A stretch of DNA of 64,000 bases from Paenibacillus sp. HGH0039. Lineage in GTDB: Bacteria; Bacillota; Bacilli; Paenibacillales; NBRC-103111. A program made the translations under genes and the position numbers. Shown in pieces: positions 21,107 through 30,621 of this stretch (the stretch's first letter is position 1; each line of letters starts with the position of its first letter). Location of the stretch: the NCBI RefSeq assembly GCF_000411255.1, contig NZ_KE150412.1:2569133-2633132 (forward strand), read 5' to 3'. The notes under the pieces are model-generated. The model made no database searches, was not told the DNA's origin, and was given only the letters and a program-made list of their open reading frames with translations.

Positions 21107-21373
21107 ATTCCCAGCCTCTTTTCTTAAGTATAGTGATGTAAGGAGTGCATGCGGACAAGCCCGGAAATGAGACCGACCGCTCCATTATTTCGTACTGAAT
21201 AGTATCCTCATCATTGTACCACAAGCGGGTAAATCCATGCGCGGAATGAGCCTTGCGCCTTGAGGGTTTGCACGCACAAATTGTATTATAGAGGATTGAA
21301 CCCGAAATGCAAGAAATTTGCAGGACGGACGGGCCGTTTTACGAAATTTTAGGAAGCGGAAGGGAGAATACCT

Positions 21374-21403
21374 GAATAGGGGCCGGAAAGCTTTTCCATA
21401 CTG
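21374..21403 (+). promoter_or_regulatory. Candidate forespore (sigma-F/G) promoter of the PBP gene
   Basis: GAATA (21374-21378), 18 bp, CATACTG (21397-21403). This fits the forespore consensus gHATR / cATnHTA except the last base. B. subtilis pbpG, its likely counterpart, is forespore-expressed. The rest of the 375-bp divergent gap shows no gene. Confidence 0.4.
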
Positions 21404-21481
21404 TGTAATATGCCGCTATTATTTATCCTAAGCTCATGCTTGAACCCGCTAGGCCCGACAAGAAAGGAGAGTGAGTGACTC

Positions 21482-23560
21482 TTGGCCGACGACCAACAGA
21501 ACGAACCCGAAAACAATGCCGCTCCCGACAAAAAGCCGCCAGGTCCAGCGGACAAGAACTGGCCTGGCCGTTTAAAACGGGGATTCACTTTCTCCTTTAC
21601 GACGTTTCTGGTCCTGTGCGTACTGGGAGGAGTGTTCCTTCTCTATCTGCGCTCACAGGCGCTTCCGGTCACGAAGGTACTCCAGACGTCCCAAATTTTT
21701 GACGTTAACGGAGCTTTAATCGATACGCTGGATTCCGGCCAGAACCGCAAGATCGTGCCGATCAGCGACATTTCCGTGTATGTGGTTAAAGCGACGCTCG
21801 CGATAGAAGATCAGAACTTCTACAGTCATCCGGGCTTTGATGTCAAAAGCATTGCGCGCGCAGCCATCGTCAATTTGAAAAGCATGTCCAAGGTGCAGGG
21901 GGCCGGGACGATTACCCAGCAGCTGGCAAGGAACTTGTATTTGAATCATGACCGCACCTGGACGCGTAAAATCAAAGAAACGGTGTATGCCGTGCAGATG
22001 GAGATGCAGCTGACCAAGGATCAGATTCTGGAAAGCTACCTGAACCAGATTTACTACGGCCATTCCACGTATGGAATCGAGGCGGCTTCCCAGCTGTTCT
22101 TCGGCAAGCATGCCAAGGACTTGTCCCTGGCGCAGAGCGCCATGCTCGTAGGCGTGCCGAAAGGGCCGAAATTTTATTCGCCCTACTATAACATGGAGAA
22201 TGCGATGGACCGGAAAAACGTCGTGCTCCAGACGATGGCGAAGGAAGGCTTCATTACCCAGCAGGAAGCGGATGCGGCCAAGCAGGAGAAGCTGACCGTT
22301 CAGCCGCTGGTAGAGAAGAAACCTTCGCAGGCCCCGTACTTCCGCGACTATATCAAAACGCTGGCCGTGCAGAAGCTCGGCATCACGGAAGACCAGTTCG
22401 AACAAGGCGGCCTGAATATTTACACGACGCTGGATCTGAAAGCGCAGAAAATCGCGGAAGAGCAGATGGCCAAACAGTTGCCTAAAGAAAGCGAGATTCA
22501 GGGCGCTCTAATCTCGCTCGATCCGCGAACCGGCTACGTTAAAGCGATGGTAGGCGGCAAGGATTACGGAGCGAATCAGTTTAACCGCGTGTTTGCGACG
22601 ACCCGCCAGCCGGGCTCCTCCTTCAAGCCGTTCGTCTACCTGACGGCTCTGCAGAACGGCTTTACGCCGCTCAGCACCGTCCGAAGCGAACCGACCGTCT
22701 TCAAATACGATGAGGGCCGGCAGTCTTACACGCCCCGCAACTACAATGACCAGTACGAAAATGCGGACATCGACATGCGCCGGGCGATCGCGAAGTCGGA
22801 CAATATTTTCGCCGTCGATACGATCCTGAAAGTCGGTCCCCAGAAGGTCATCGACAACGCGCGGAAGTTCGGCATTACAAGCGATCTGAAGCCGCTGCCC
22901 TCCCTCGCGCTGGGCACTTATCCGGTCAGTCCGTACGAGATGGTCGCCGCCTTCTCCGCCCTGGCCAACCAGGGAGTCCGAGTCGAGCCGACGGCCATTA
23001 TCAAGATCGAAGATATGGCCGGCAGCGTCCTCTATCAGGCTGCGCCGAAAAGCGAACGCGTCGCCGATGCCGCGCCCGCTTACGTGCTCACCCATATGAT
23101 GGAGAGCGTATTCGAGGATGGCGGTACCGGCAGCCGGGTGGCCGCCACGATCAAGCGGCCCGTCGCGGGCAAGACGGGCACGACCGACGCCGACGCGTGG
23201 ATGGTCGGCTACACGCCCGAGCTGGCCACCGCCGTCTGGGTCGGCTACGACAAAGGGCGTGCGATCAACACGGCGGAATCGCATCTCGCTTCGCCGATCT
23301 TCGCCGGCTACACCGAAGCCGTCCTGGAGGCGATTCCGCCTAAGCTCTTCCCGGTGCCGGAGGGAGTCACGACCGTCTACATTGATCCTAAGAGCGGCAA
23401 GCTCGCCAATGAAGACTGTACGACCGGCGCGCGCAACGAGGCGTTCCTTTCCGGCACGGAGCCGAAGGAGTACTGCACGAACCGGGCTGCCAAAGGCAAA
23501 GGGTTCGGCAGCGGAGCGCGCTCCTGGTGGGAAGATGTGAAGCGCTGGTGGAACGAGTAA
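21482..23560 (+). CDS. pbpG: Class A penicillin-binding protein, PbpG/PBP1A type
   Basis: A bifunctional 692-residue peptidoglycan glycosyltransferase/transpeptidase. Proline-rich cytoplasmic start, one membrane segment at about 36-56, GT51 domain with catalytic Glu109 (AIEDQNFYSHPGFD) and the TITQQLARNLYL motif. The transpeptidase has Ser379-xx-Lys382 (QPGSSFKPF), SDN, and KTGT (GKTGTTDAD). Start is TTG, 11 nt after AAGGAGA. The position opposite speE-speB and next to ywhD matches B. subtilis pbpG, which acts in spore wall synthesis. Confidence 0.9.
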   Translation: MADDQQNEPENNAAPDKKPPGPADKNWPGRLKRGFTFSFTTFLVLCVLGGVFLLYLRSQALPVTKVLQTSQIFDVNGALIDTLDSGQNRKIVPISDISVYVVKATLAIEDQNFYSHPGFDVKSIARAAIVNLKSMSKVQGAGTITQQLARNLYLNHDRTWTRKIKETVYAVQMEMQLTKDQILESYLNQIYYGHSTYGIEAASQLFFGKHAKDLSLAQSAMLVGVPKGPKFYSPYYNMENAMDRKNVVLQTMAKEGFITQQEADAAKQEKLTVQPLVEKKPSQAPYFRDYIKTLAVQKLGITEDQFEQGGLNIYTTLDLKAQKIAEEQMAKQLPKESEIQGALISLDPRTGYVKAMVGGKDYGANQFNRVFATTRQPGSSFKPFVYLTALQNGFTPLSTVRSEPTVFKYDEGRQSYTPRNYNDQYENADIDMRRAIAKSDNIFAVDTILKVGPQKVIDNARKFGITSDLKPLPSLALGTYPVSPYEMVAAFSALANQGVRVEPTAIIKIEDMAGSVLYQAAPKSERVADAAPAYVLTHMMESVFEDGGTGSRVAATIKRPVAGKTGTTDADAWMVGYTPELATAVWVGYDKGRAINTAESHLASPIFAGYTEAVLEAIPPKLFPVPEGVTTVYIDPKSGKLANEDCTTGARNEAFLSGTEPKEYCTNRAAKGKGFGSGARSWWEDVKRWWNE

Positions 23561-23639
23561 CAGAAGCGGAAGGCAGCATCGGCAGCGATGCCGGCAGACT
23601 CTCTCCGTTGAGGGTAACACCCGCAACCCTTTCCCGAAA

Positions 23640-23691
23640 AAAACAAATAAGGCAGATGCGAGCGCGGGCTCCCATCTGCCTTATTTGTTTT
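23640..23691. terminator. Bidirectional terminator after pbpG
   Basis: Perfect 19-bp inverted repeat (AAAACAAATAAGGCAGATG, 14-nt loop, complement ending in TTATTTGTTTT), 80 bp after the pbpG stop. Confidence 0.85.
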
Positions 23692-23835
23692 CCAACCGGA
23701 TTAATACCGGCCGGTGAGGATTTGTGTTCAGCTTTTTTCGAAGCTTGAAGCAGGTTCTTTTATTGAAGCTTCTCCAAGCGGCGAAAGCCCTTTTACAGGA
23801 AATAACCGGGTGAACAGTCATTTATCTCCAACGCA

Positions 23836-23904
23836 AAAAGGCAGAACTAAGCGTCCTTAGTCTGCCTTTTTGCTGTCCTAGTATATGAGTGTAACATACA
23901 CTAG
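23836..23904. terminator. Second terminator and adjacent inverted repeat
   Basis: GCAAAAAGGCAGAACTAAG/CTTAGTCTGCCTTTTTGC (23836-23874) is a strong stem with T-run on both strands, so it can serve ywhD on the minus strand. Next to it lies CTAGTATATG-7 nt-CATACACTAG (about 23878-23904). No gene is seen in this 410-bp gap. Confidence 0.7.
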
Positions 23905-23971
23905 TGTTAGTATACCCGCTTCCCCTGGGTCTCACAATCCATGACACAATTTGTACACATTTTCCGCAAGG

Positions 23972-24478
23972 CTAGGCTAGCGCCTGTTTAAGCTCCTCGG
24001 AAGAGTGGTTCCACCATTCCTCGTTATGTTCGATCAAAGCCTTGCGCAGCGCGGATTTTTCCGTTTCATCCAGACCTTCTACCATGATCTTGCGCTTCAT
24101 TGCGGCGTCCATCCGGTTCACGTGATCGGCTAGGATTTTCCAGCCTCTGCGCGCTTCCGTATCGATCAGCATCTCGCAAGCCGTCACTCCGCCGTAGGAA
24201 GTTCCTTCCGGGGAGCGGTCCACGGCCACCCATACGATCCAGCAGCGGCGTCCGTCCGGGACGTCTTCTTTGTTCGTCGAGAATTTAATCCGCTTCTCCA
24301 CCTGGCTCTTCGCGTGCAGCGCGCCCATGTCGAGATAAGCTTCGTCTCCGTCGAGGATAAGGCTGGATACGTTGCTCAGATCAATCGAACCCGCCCCGAA
24401 TCCTTTGTGATTCACCTTCGTGCTGACGATATTCAGCGCCGCCGGTTTTTTCTTCGGTTCTTCTTTATGGGAATCCAT
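23972..24478 (-). CDS. YwhD family protein
   Basis: A 168-residue soluble protein with the family-typical beginning (LNIVSTKVNHKGFGAGSIDL) and CWIVWVAVDR segment. The function of the family is unknown. The ATG at 24478 is 6 nt after AGGTG; a GTG three codons upstream overlaps that site. Its neighbourhood (pbpG, speE, speB) is the same as in B. subtilis. Confidence 0.88.
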   Translation of the reverse strand: MDSHKEEPKKKPAALNIVSTKVNHKGFGAGSIDLSNVSSLILDGDEAYLDMGALHAKSQVEKRIKFSTNKEDVPDGRRCWIVWVAVDRSPEGTSYGGVTACEMLIDTEARRGWKILADHVNRMDAAMKRKIMVEGLDETEKSALRKALIEHNEEWWNHSSEELKQALA

Positions 24479-24596
24479 GAAAGGCACCTACGCTTTCCTA
24501 GAAAAATAATTCTGCTCTTCTTCATTTATTTTAGCTAATAATCCCCGGAATGCAAACATATACATGCTGTAGATGCTTGTCAACGGGGTGAAAATC

Positions 24597-26624
24597 ATGA
24601 AAGTAAAGATGGCCAACCGAAAAAAAGCCTGGCTCGTATCCGCAGCCGCCGCGTTCCTGGGCGCAGCTTTCCTCGCCAACTCGCTCCTTTCTTCCCCTGA
24701 AGAAAGGACGGGCCAGACAAGCCGGGCCGTTCTGTCCGGAACCGCTCAGAATCCAGTCTCCCCGGTGAATGCGGAACCTTCTTCTTCAATCGGTCAGCCG
24801 CCGGCGACAGGAGAAGGTGTCCACCAGCCTCTCAGCAAGCGCATCGTCGAATATCACATCAATGTGGAATACAGCCCGGAAAACCAGAAGCTCCTCGGTC
24901 AGCAAACCGTCACCTGGAAAAACCCGGGCAGTCAGCCTGTGCAGGAACTGTACATGCATCTTTATCCGAATGCCTTCGCATCGGAAAAGACGACTTTTAT
25001 GAAGGAATCCGGCGGCAAGCTGCGGGGAGACGAAGCCAAAAAAGGCAGCTTCGGAGATATGGAACTGCGCAGCATCAAAACCGGGGACGAAACCGACCTC
25101 AGCTCCGCCATGCAGTTCGTCCAGCCCGATGACGGAAACCCCGACGACCGGACGCTGATCAAGATTACGCTTCCGAAGCCTGTCGCCGCAGGAGCCGCCA
25201 TTACGTTGCATACGGAATTTGCGGTCAAGCTTCCCCAAGTGTTCGCTCGCATGGGCGTAACGAAAGATTTCGTTATGGCGGGACAGTGGTTTCCCAAGCT
25301 TGCCGTGTACGAACCTGCCGGCACCCGGGGACGGACCGCGGAAGGATGGAACCTGCACCAGTACCACGGCAATTCGGAGTTTTACGCGGACTTCGGCATT
25401 TTCGATGTCCGTGTGAAAGTCCCGGCGGATTACATCGTGGCCGCCACCGGTTTTCCGACCAAAAATCCGGTCGTCGAAGCCGGCAAGAAAACCTATCAGT
25501 TTTATGCGGATGACGTGCACGATTTCGCCTGGTCCGCTTCGCCCAACTTTAAGGTGTTTGAGGAGCCCTATGCCGCTCCCAATTTGCCGGGAGTCAAGAT
25601 CAAGCTGTACCTTGATCCCAAGCATGAACCGTACAAGTCCCGCTATATGATCGCCGCCAAAAAAGCGCTGAGCCGGTACTCCCAGTGGTATGGTACGTAT
25701 CCGTACTCGACCTTATCCGTTGTCGTGCCTCCGGAAGGGGCTAACGGGGCGGGCGGCATGGAGTATCCCACGCTCGTTACCGCTTGGGGAGCCTCCGAGG
25801 GGACGCCCGACCTGGAACTCGAGCGGGTCGTCGTCCATGAGATCGGCCACCAGTTCTGGTACGGACTCGTCGCCACCAACGAGTTCGAGGAAGCTTGGCT
25901 GGACGAAGGGTTCACTTCCTACACCGAGGATAAGCTGATGGAACTGGAATACGGGTCGAAACCCAACCTCCCGGTCGAAGCCAGCTATATCACCTCTCCG
26001 GCCGCGCTGCAGAAAAATGCGTGGGGTTACCGCAGCCACGGCGAGTACGCCGACAACGTGTATACCCGCGCCAAGCTGGTTCTCAAGGAAATCGAAAACC
26101 GTGTCGGGCTGAACACGATGGACCGCATTATGAAAACATACTTCCAGCGCTGGAAATTCAAGCACCCGGGAACCCGCGATTTCCAAACGGTCGTGGAGGA
26201 AATCACCAAAACGAAATGGACGGAGTTTTTCGACCAGTATGTATACGGCAGCATGATGACCGACTATGCGGTCGATAGCATCCGCATCCGCCAGGCGAAC
26301 GAGTCGGGACAGACGTTGTACGAAAGCAGCGTGCTGGTCCGCAAGTTCGGAGGCACTGTACCGGCTGTGCCGATCCGGTTCCATTTTGCCGACGGTTCGA
26401 CGACAGAGAAGATCTGGGACGGACAGGGCGAGCAGATCGAATACAAGCTGACCCATAAATCCCCGGTGGATTGGGTTTCCCTGGATCCCAAATACACCCT
26501 GAAGCTCGAAAACCGGCATATCAACAATTATATGAAAACCGAAGTCGACACCACGTGGAGAATCCGCTGGACCCTCGGCGTCGTCAAACTGCTGGAAACG
26601 CTGTTCGATACTGTAGCCTGGTGA
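24597..26624 (+). CDS. M1-family zinc metallopeptidase, membrane-anchored or secreted
   Basis: A 675-residue protein with an N-terminal hydrophobic segment (about 10-30) acting as signal anchor, then a Ser/Pro-rich linker and an aminopeptidase-N-like fold. Zinc site HEIGH at 414-418 with third ligand Glu437 (WLDEGF), and the exopeptidase-type GGMEYPTLV motif just before. Substrate unknown. GGGGTG is 6 nt before the chosen ATG; an ATG eight codons upstream lacks a site. It probably forms an operon with the following membrane protein. Confidence 0.88.
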   Translation: MKVKMANRKKAWLVSAAAAFLGAAFLANSLLSSPEERTGQTSRAVLSGTAQNPVSPVNAEPSSSIGQPPATGEGVHQPLSKRIVEYHINVEYSPENQKLLGQQTVTWKNPGSQPVQELYMHLYPNAFASEKTTFMKESGGKLRGDEAKKGSFGDMELRSIKTGDETDLSSAMQFVQPDDGNPDDRTLIKITLPKPVAAGAAITLHTEFAVKLPQVFARMGVTKDFVMAGQWFPKLAVYEPAGTRGRTAEGWNLHQYHGNSEFYADFGIFDVRVKVPADYIVAATGFPTKNPVVEAGKKTYQFYADDVHDFAWSASPNFKVFEEPYAAPNLPGVKIKLYLDPKHEPYKSRYMIAAKKALSRYSQWYGTYPYSTLSVVVPPEGANGAGGMEYPTLVTAWGASEGTPDLELERVVVHEIGHQFWYGLVATNEFEEAWLDEGFTSYTEDKLMELEYGSKPNLPVEASYITSPAALQKNAWGYRSHGEYADNVYTRAKLVLKEIENRVGLNTMDRIMKTYFQRWKFKHPGTRDFQTVVEEITKTKWTEFFDQYVYGSMMTDYAVDSIRIRQANESGQTLYESSVLVRKFGGTVPAVPIRFHFADGSTTEKIWDGQGEQIEYKLTHKSPVDWVSLDPKYTLKLENRHINNYMKTEVDTTWRIRWTLGVVKLLETLFDTVAW

Positions 26625-26633
26625 GGTGATGAG

Positions 26634-27455
26634 ATGCTCCGCTATCTTCGACAAGGCTTGACGGCCGCCCTCAAGCAGCCGTTCGCCGTTTGCGTGCTGT
26701 ATGTGTACCAGTTTGCCTGGGGGATTCTGCTTTATAAATGGGTCCAATCCATTATCGTCCCTCTGCTCCACCGTTATCCGGCCGGCGATCAGCCCCAGAG
26801 CGCCGTTCATTTGTTCTTGATGGAAAGCCAGTTCCGGCTTGTAAAAACGGATCTCATCCAGCCGTATCTCGAATGGCTTCTCATCCTGCTGGCCGTCCGG
26901 ATGCTGATCAGCCCCATGCTGAACGCCGGCGTGCTGTACTCTCTGGAACACCGGCAGATGAATGCGGGCTACCGGTTTATGAAAGGAATCCGCGAGCTGC
27001 TGCTGCCCTTCTTCCTCTATTATCTCCTTCAAACGGTCCTGATGCTTGCGCCGCTCTACTGGCTGGCTCCCAAAGCGCTTGCTTTGTTCAACAAAGCCTA
27101 CGGATTCGAGCAGCTCCTTCTGTCCATGCTTCCCTGGACGGCTCTCTATGCCGTGTATGCCCTGCTTGTTCGGCTCCTCTTCCTGTTCCTGCAGTTCGGC
27201 AGGGCCTCCGAGGATCGACGGGGACTTCTTTCGGTGCTTCCGGTCGTCTTCCGCCAAGGCTTACGGATCGCGGGCAATGCCCTGCTGCTCGTCCTGCTCG
27301 GCTTCCTTCTGGCCGTCGCGGCGACTTATGCCTCCTATATATGGGCGGGCCTGACGGCCCTCATTATCCACCAGATATACCCTCTGGTCCGGACCTTTGT
27401 CAAAATGTGGTCCATCGCCGCGCAGCGTGAAATCTGGGAAAGCTACCGCACCTAG
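26634..27455 (+). CDS. Integral membrane protein of unknown function
   Basis: A 273-residue hydrophobic protein with about six membrane segments (near 18-40, 80-100, 121-143, 158-186, 210-232 and 235-255). I see no catalytic motif. It starts 9 bp after the M1 peptidase stop with TGAGGTGATGAG before the ATG, so it is very likely co-expressed and may partner with that peptidase at the membrane. Confidence 0.75.
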   Translation: MLRYLRQGLTAALKQPFAVCVLYVYQFAWGILLYKWVQSIIVPLLHRYPAGDQPQSAVHLFLMESQFRLVKTDLIQPYLEWLLILLAVRMLISPMLNAGVLYSLEHRQMNAGYRFMKGIRELLLPFFLYYLLQTVLMLAPLYWLAPKALALFNKAYGFEQLLLSMLPWTALYAVYALLVRLLFLFLQFGRASEDRRGLLSVLPVVFRQGLRIAGNALLLVLLGFLLAVAATYASYIWAGLTALIIHQIYPLVRTFVKMWSIAAQREIWESYRT

Positions 27456-27564
27456 AAAGGCCTGTTTTTCTGCCCGTAAGCCGGGCGGCAAAACAGACGA
27501 GTCACAAACGCCACCCTCTTCTTAACCGTGCTCTTTCCGGATTGTTCCGGCGCGATATCCGTCT

Positions 27565-27600
27565 CCCCCTGCCGTTCACCGGCCAGGGGGTTTTTAGTTT
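27565..27600 (+). terminator. Terminator of the peptidase operon
   Basis: CCCCCTGCCG/CGGCCAGGGGG stem (one bulge) followed by TTTTTAGTTT. An earlier imperfect hairpin, CTGTTTTTCTGCCCG/CGGGCGGCAAAACAG, lies at about 27465-27500. Confidence 0.75.
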
Positions 27601-27658
27601 CCATTTGCGTTTTTTTCAGCTATCATGGAAAGATAGAAGATAAAAGGAGGCATTACCG

Positions 27659-28249
27659 ATGATATCCCCACGGACAAGCACCGTCGTGGCGGCAGTAATT
27701 GGCCTTTGTGTCGCCGCCGGGTCGTTCTTTTACGGACAGTCCGACGTTAAAGCCAAAGAGGTTGTGGCGATCGGTCACGACGTCCGCATCTCCAACCAAG
27801 CTTTCGACAAAATGAAAGCCGAAGTCGACCTGGCCTTTCAAATGCAGGGCGCTCAAAACAATTTGACCAACGATCAGCTTCTCGATCTGATGCTTAAGGA
27901 CGAGCTCTTCGTCCGTTACGGCCAGAAGCGCGGAGTCAAAGTCAAAGAAGCCGAAGTGAAGCAGGCTATCGACCAGCAGCGCAAAGCGCTGGAAGCGGCC
28001 GGTCCCGAAGCGGCTCAGTTGAAAGAGATGCTCTACAAAAGCGCCGGCTTGACCGAAGCGACCTACTGGACCGATCCTAAAACCGTCAACCAGTACGCCA
28101 AATATCTCCTCCAGCAAAAGACGATCGAGTACCTCGTCAAAAAAGGCGAGCTGAAAACGCAGGAAGACCTCAACGCCCTGCAAGAAAAACTGCTTGCCGA
28201 AACGAAACCGGGGCTGCGCGTGAAGTTTCCGGATCAGCCGAAAACTTAG
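27659..28249 (+). CDS. PrsA/SurA N-domain-like exported protein
   Basis: A 196-residue protein with an N-terminal hydrophobic segment (about 8-28) and no lipobox. The rest is helical and resembles the SurA/PrsA foldase N-terminal domain (VRISNQAFDKMKAEVDLAF, LLDLMLKDELFVRYGQKRG). No parvulin isomerase domain is present, so it may be a chaperone-only or degenerate relative. AAAGGAGG lies 8 nt before the ATG, and a strong terminator follows, so it is monocistronic. Confidence 0.65.
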   Translation: MISPRTSTVVAAVIGLCVAAGSFFYGQSDVKAKEVVAIGHDVRISNQAFDKMKAEVDLAFQMQGAQNNLTNDQLLDLMLKDELFVRYGQKRGVKVKEAEVKQAIDQQRKALEAAGPEAAQLKEMLYKSAGLTEATYWTDPKTVNQYAKYLLQQKTIEYLVKKGELKTQEDLNALQEKLLAETKPGLRVKFPDQPKT

Positions 28250-28274
28250 ATGGCCTCTAAGCTGAAAGACATGG

Positions 28275-28311
28275 AAAACCCGCCCTTTTTATACAAGAAG
28301 GCGGGTTTTTT
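28275..28311 (+). terminator. Rho-independent terminator
   Basis: AAAACCCGCCTTTTT-type stem: AAACCCGCC(CTT)/AAGGCGGGTTTTTT with a short loop, 26 bp past the stop of the PrsA-like gene. Confidence 0.9.
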
Positions 28312-28424
28312 GATCTATTTTTTGCCCTGAAATCCGACTAAATAACTGCTTTTGAAACTTTTTTGTAACTATTTTTAGTTTTTTGGAAGGAATTTCTGGA
28401 CCTATGGCGAATATTTAGTGTCGA

Positions 28425-28560
28425 ACAGAAAAAGATTGCCGAATTTCTTCTTAGACGAAAGGAAGAGAACGGGGGATCCACTCTGGGTGAATTGATCTTG
28501 CAACAAAGGGATCATAGGGGACCTTCTACCGAACCCTCCAGCTAACCTCGTAGGCACAGG
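28425..28560 (+). promoter_or_regulatory. c-di-AMP riboswitch (ydaO-yuaA type)
   Basis: The segment ends in GAACC-CTCCAGCTAACCTCGTAGGC, the hallmark 3' block of the ydaO class, and has the matching 5' parts: TTGCCGAAT, GGGGGATCCA, GGGTGAATTG, CATAGGGGACCTTCTACCGAACC. In this class c-di-AMP binding favours termination, so the downstream wall hydrolase would be expressed when c-di-AMP is low. It ends about 15 nt before the start codon. The outer boundaries are approximate. Confidence 0.85.
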
Positions 28561-28574
28561 AAGGAGCAACACAG

Positions 28575-29039
28575 TTGAAGAAAGTCTTGTTGTTTGTTTT
28601 GAGCTTGACCCTGTTTTTGAGTGTGGAGATCGGCAGCGCTTCCGCGAAGTCGACGCTCAGTTCCACGATTGACGGATTGGTAGGGACGCCTTACAAGTAT
28701 TCGGGCACATCGACCAGCGGTTTTGATTGCTCGGGTTTCACGTCCTACGTATTCGACCGGTTCGGCATTGATCTGGCACGCACTTCAAAAGCACAGAACG
28801 GCCAAGGATCCTCGGTTGCGAAAAGCGATCTGAGACCGGGTGACCTTGTATTTTTTAACACCGACGGAAAAGGCATCTCCCATGTAGGTATTTACATCGG
28901 GAACAACAAGTTCGCCCACTCCGCTACGAACAAAGGTGTTACAAAGAGTGACTTGAGCGAATCTTACTATGCGAAACGATACGTTTCTGCACGCCGCGTT
29001 ATCGGCGATGACCTTTTTAACAAGATCACTGCAGACTAG
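28575..29039 (+). CDS. Secreted NlpC/P60 cell-wall hydrolase
   Basis: A 154-residue exported endopeptidase. Signal peptide to about residue 24 (SASA before Lys25), then one NlpC/P60 domain with catalytic Cys52 (GFDCSGFTSYVF), His103 (ISHVGIYIG) and His115 (FAHSAT). It would cleave the peptidoglycan stem peptide. No separate wall-binding domain. Start is TTG, preceded by AAGGAGC. The c-di-AMP riboswitch ties its expression to osmotic and wall status, as for similar hydrolases elsewhere. Confidence 0.92.
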   Translation: MKKVLLFVLSLTLFLSVEIGSASAKSTLSSTIDGLVGTPYKYSGTSTSGFDCSGFTSYVFDRFGIDLARTSKAQNGQGSSVAKSDLRPGDLVFFNTDGKGISHVGIYIGNNKFAHSATNKGVTKSDLSESYYAKRYVSARRVIGDDLFNKITAD

Positions 29040-29188
29040 TAAGACGCACTCGTAATGGAACGCAGCATATACCCGAAAGGGAGCCCCGTAATCCAGGTTG
29101 CCGCCTGGCTTGCCGGGCTTCTTTTCATTTGCGCCGGATTTCCTGTTACTATGAAGTTAGACGAAAAAGTAAGGAGCGTCCCTTCATT

Positions 29189-30580
29189 ATGATCCTTTTT
29201 ATTCATCGCAAAGATCTGCGGATTGACGACCTCACTGCGTTTGATTACATTCACAGCTTGGGGCGTCCAAGCCTGCACATCCTGATTCTGGACCCCTTCC
29301 TTCTGCGCGACGGCCGGGACCGGGAACACAGCGGAGTCAACTTCCTCCGTCACGTCTCCAGGCTCATCCGCGAATACAGGGAAGCGGGCGCTCATCTGGA
29401 AGTGCTTGCCGGCGAGCCTCATGCCGTGGTCGATCAGCTGCTGGCCGAGCTGCCGATTGAAGAAATCGTCCTGCACGGCGACGTTACACCCTACGCATTA
29501 GTACGTGACCGCAAACTGAAGGTTTCAGCTTCCGCCCGCGGCGTTCCGGTTACCACGCTGATCGACCATACGCTCGCCGATTTCGGAGACTTCCAGCACT
29601 TCGCGGAGCGCAGCGCCCCTTACCAGGTATTTACCCCTTTTTATAAAAAATGGAACGCTTACATGCATCTATTTTTCCGGCCGTCGTCTGCCGTCACCGT
29701 GCGCGATTTGCAGACACGGCCGCTGCCGGACCGCGAAGCCTGGTCCGCCCGGTTTCCGCTTCCGCTGGACCCGGAAGCGGCAGGCACGGCGCCTGATCCC
29801 GCTCAGACTCTGAGCGGTTTTCTCGAAGGAGGTCTCCGCGCTTATGAAGCGCAAAGAGACCGGTACGCCTTCGAGACGACCAGCGGGATCAGCCGCCACC
29901 TGAACACCGGCGCGCTCTCCGTGCGCCGGGCGTATGAAGCCGCTCTCGGCAGCGAGCGGCACGAAGCCTGGACGCGCCAGCTGGCGTGGCGCGACTTCTA
30001 CCTGTACCAGGCCGTCTATAACCCGGATTTCTTCGTCTACGAGAAGAAATTCGATTTCTCCGGCCTGGAGGACACGCTCTTCGAGCGGTGGTGCCGGGGG
30101 CAGACCGGCATTCCGGTCGTGGATGCGGCCATGGCGGAGCTGAACGCCACAGGGCACATGCCGAACCGGCTGCGGATGGTGACGGCCATGTTCCTGACCA
30201 AGAACCTGCGGTGTCCCTTCACGCTGGGTGAACGGTATTTCCGGCGCAAGCTCGCCGATTACGACAACGTGCTCAACCGGGGCGGCTGGCTGTGGAGCGC
30301 TTCGCTCGGCTTCGACGCGTCTCCGTACTTCCGCGTCATGAATCCCGTCACCCAGTCGGAGACGCATGATCCGACGGGCATGTACATCCGGCGGTGGCTT
30401 CCACGGCTCGCTCATCTGAGCGATAAGGAGATTCACAAACCGCAGGCGGACGCGATCGTCGATCTGAAGAGCTCCCGCGCGGCAGCGATCGAGATTTACA
30501 AGCACATGCTGGCAGAGGCTAAACCTGATGCCGGTGCGGGTCCGGCCGGATTTTCTCCGGATGACTCTCCCCCTGTTTAA
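29189..30580 (+). CDS. phr: Deoxyribodipyrimidine photo-lyase
   Basis: A 463-residue FAD photolyase repairing UV-induced pyrimidine dimers. The N-terminal antenna-binding Rossmann domain begins MILFIHRKDLRIDD; the FAD domain has TRQLAWRDFYLY, LNATGHMPNRLRMV and GGWLWSASLGFDASPYFR. The chosen ATG has AAGGAGC 11 nt upstream; an earlier in-frame ATG lacks one and would add non-family sequence. Confidence 0.93.
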   Translation: MILFIHRKDLRIDDLTAFDYIHSLGRPSLHILILDPFLLRDGRDREHSGVNFLRHVSRLIREYREAGAHLEVLAGEPHAVVDQLLAELPIEEIVLHGDVTPYALVRDRKLKVSASARGVPVTTLIDHTLADFGDFQHFAERSAPYQVFTPFYKKWNAYMHLFFRPSSAVTVRDLQTRPLPDREAWSARFPLPLDPEAAGTAPDPAQTLSGFLEGGLRAYEAQRDRYAFETTSGISRHLNTGALSVRRAYEAALGSERHEAWTRQLAWRDFYLYQAVYNPDFFVYEKKFDFSGLEDTLFERWCRGQTGIPVVDAAMAELNATGHMPNRLRMVTAMFLTKNLRCPFTLGERYFRRKLADYDNVLNRGGWLWSASLGFDASPYFRVMNPVTQSETHDPTGMYIRRWLPRLAHLSDKEIHKPQADAIVDLKSSRAAAIEIYKHMLAEAKPDAGAGPAGFSPDDSPPV

Positions 30581-30621
30581 AGCTCCGTTCTTCGGGTAAA
30601 TAGAAGTACGAGGTGATAAAC

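Noticed and set aside
25713-27257. 514-codon minus-strand frame spanning the M1 peptidase and membrane protein genes
   Set aside because: Overlaps two convincing plus-strand genes with coupled starts; no family features.
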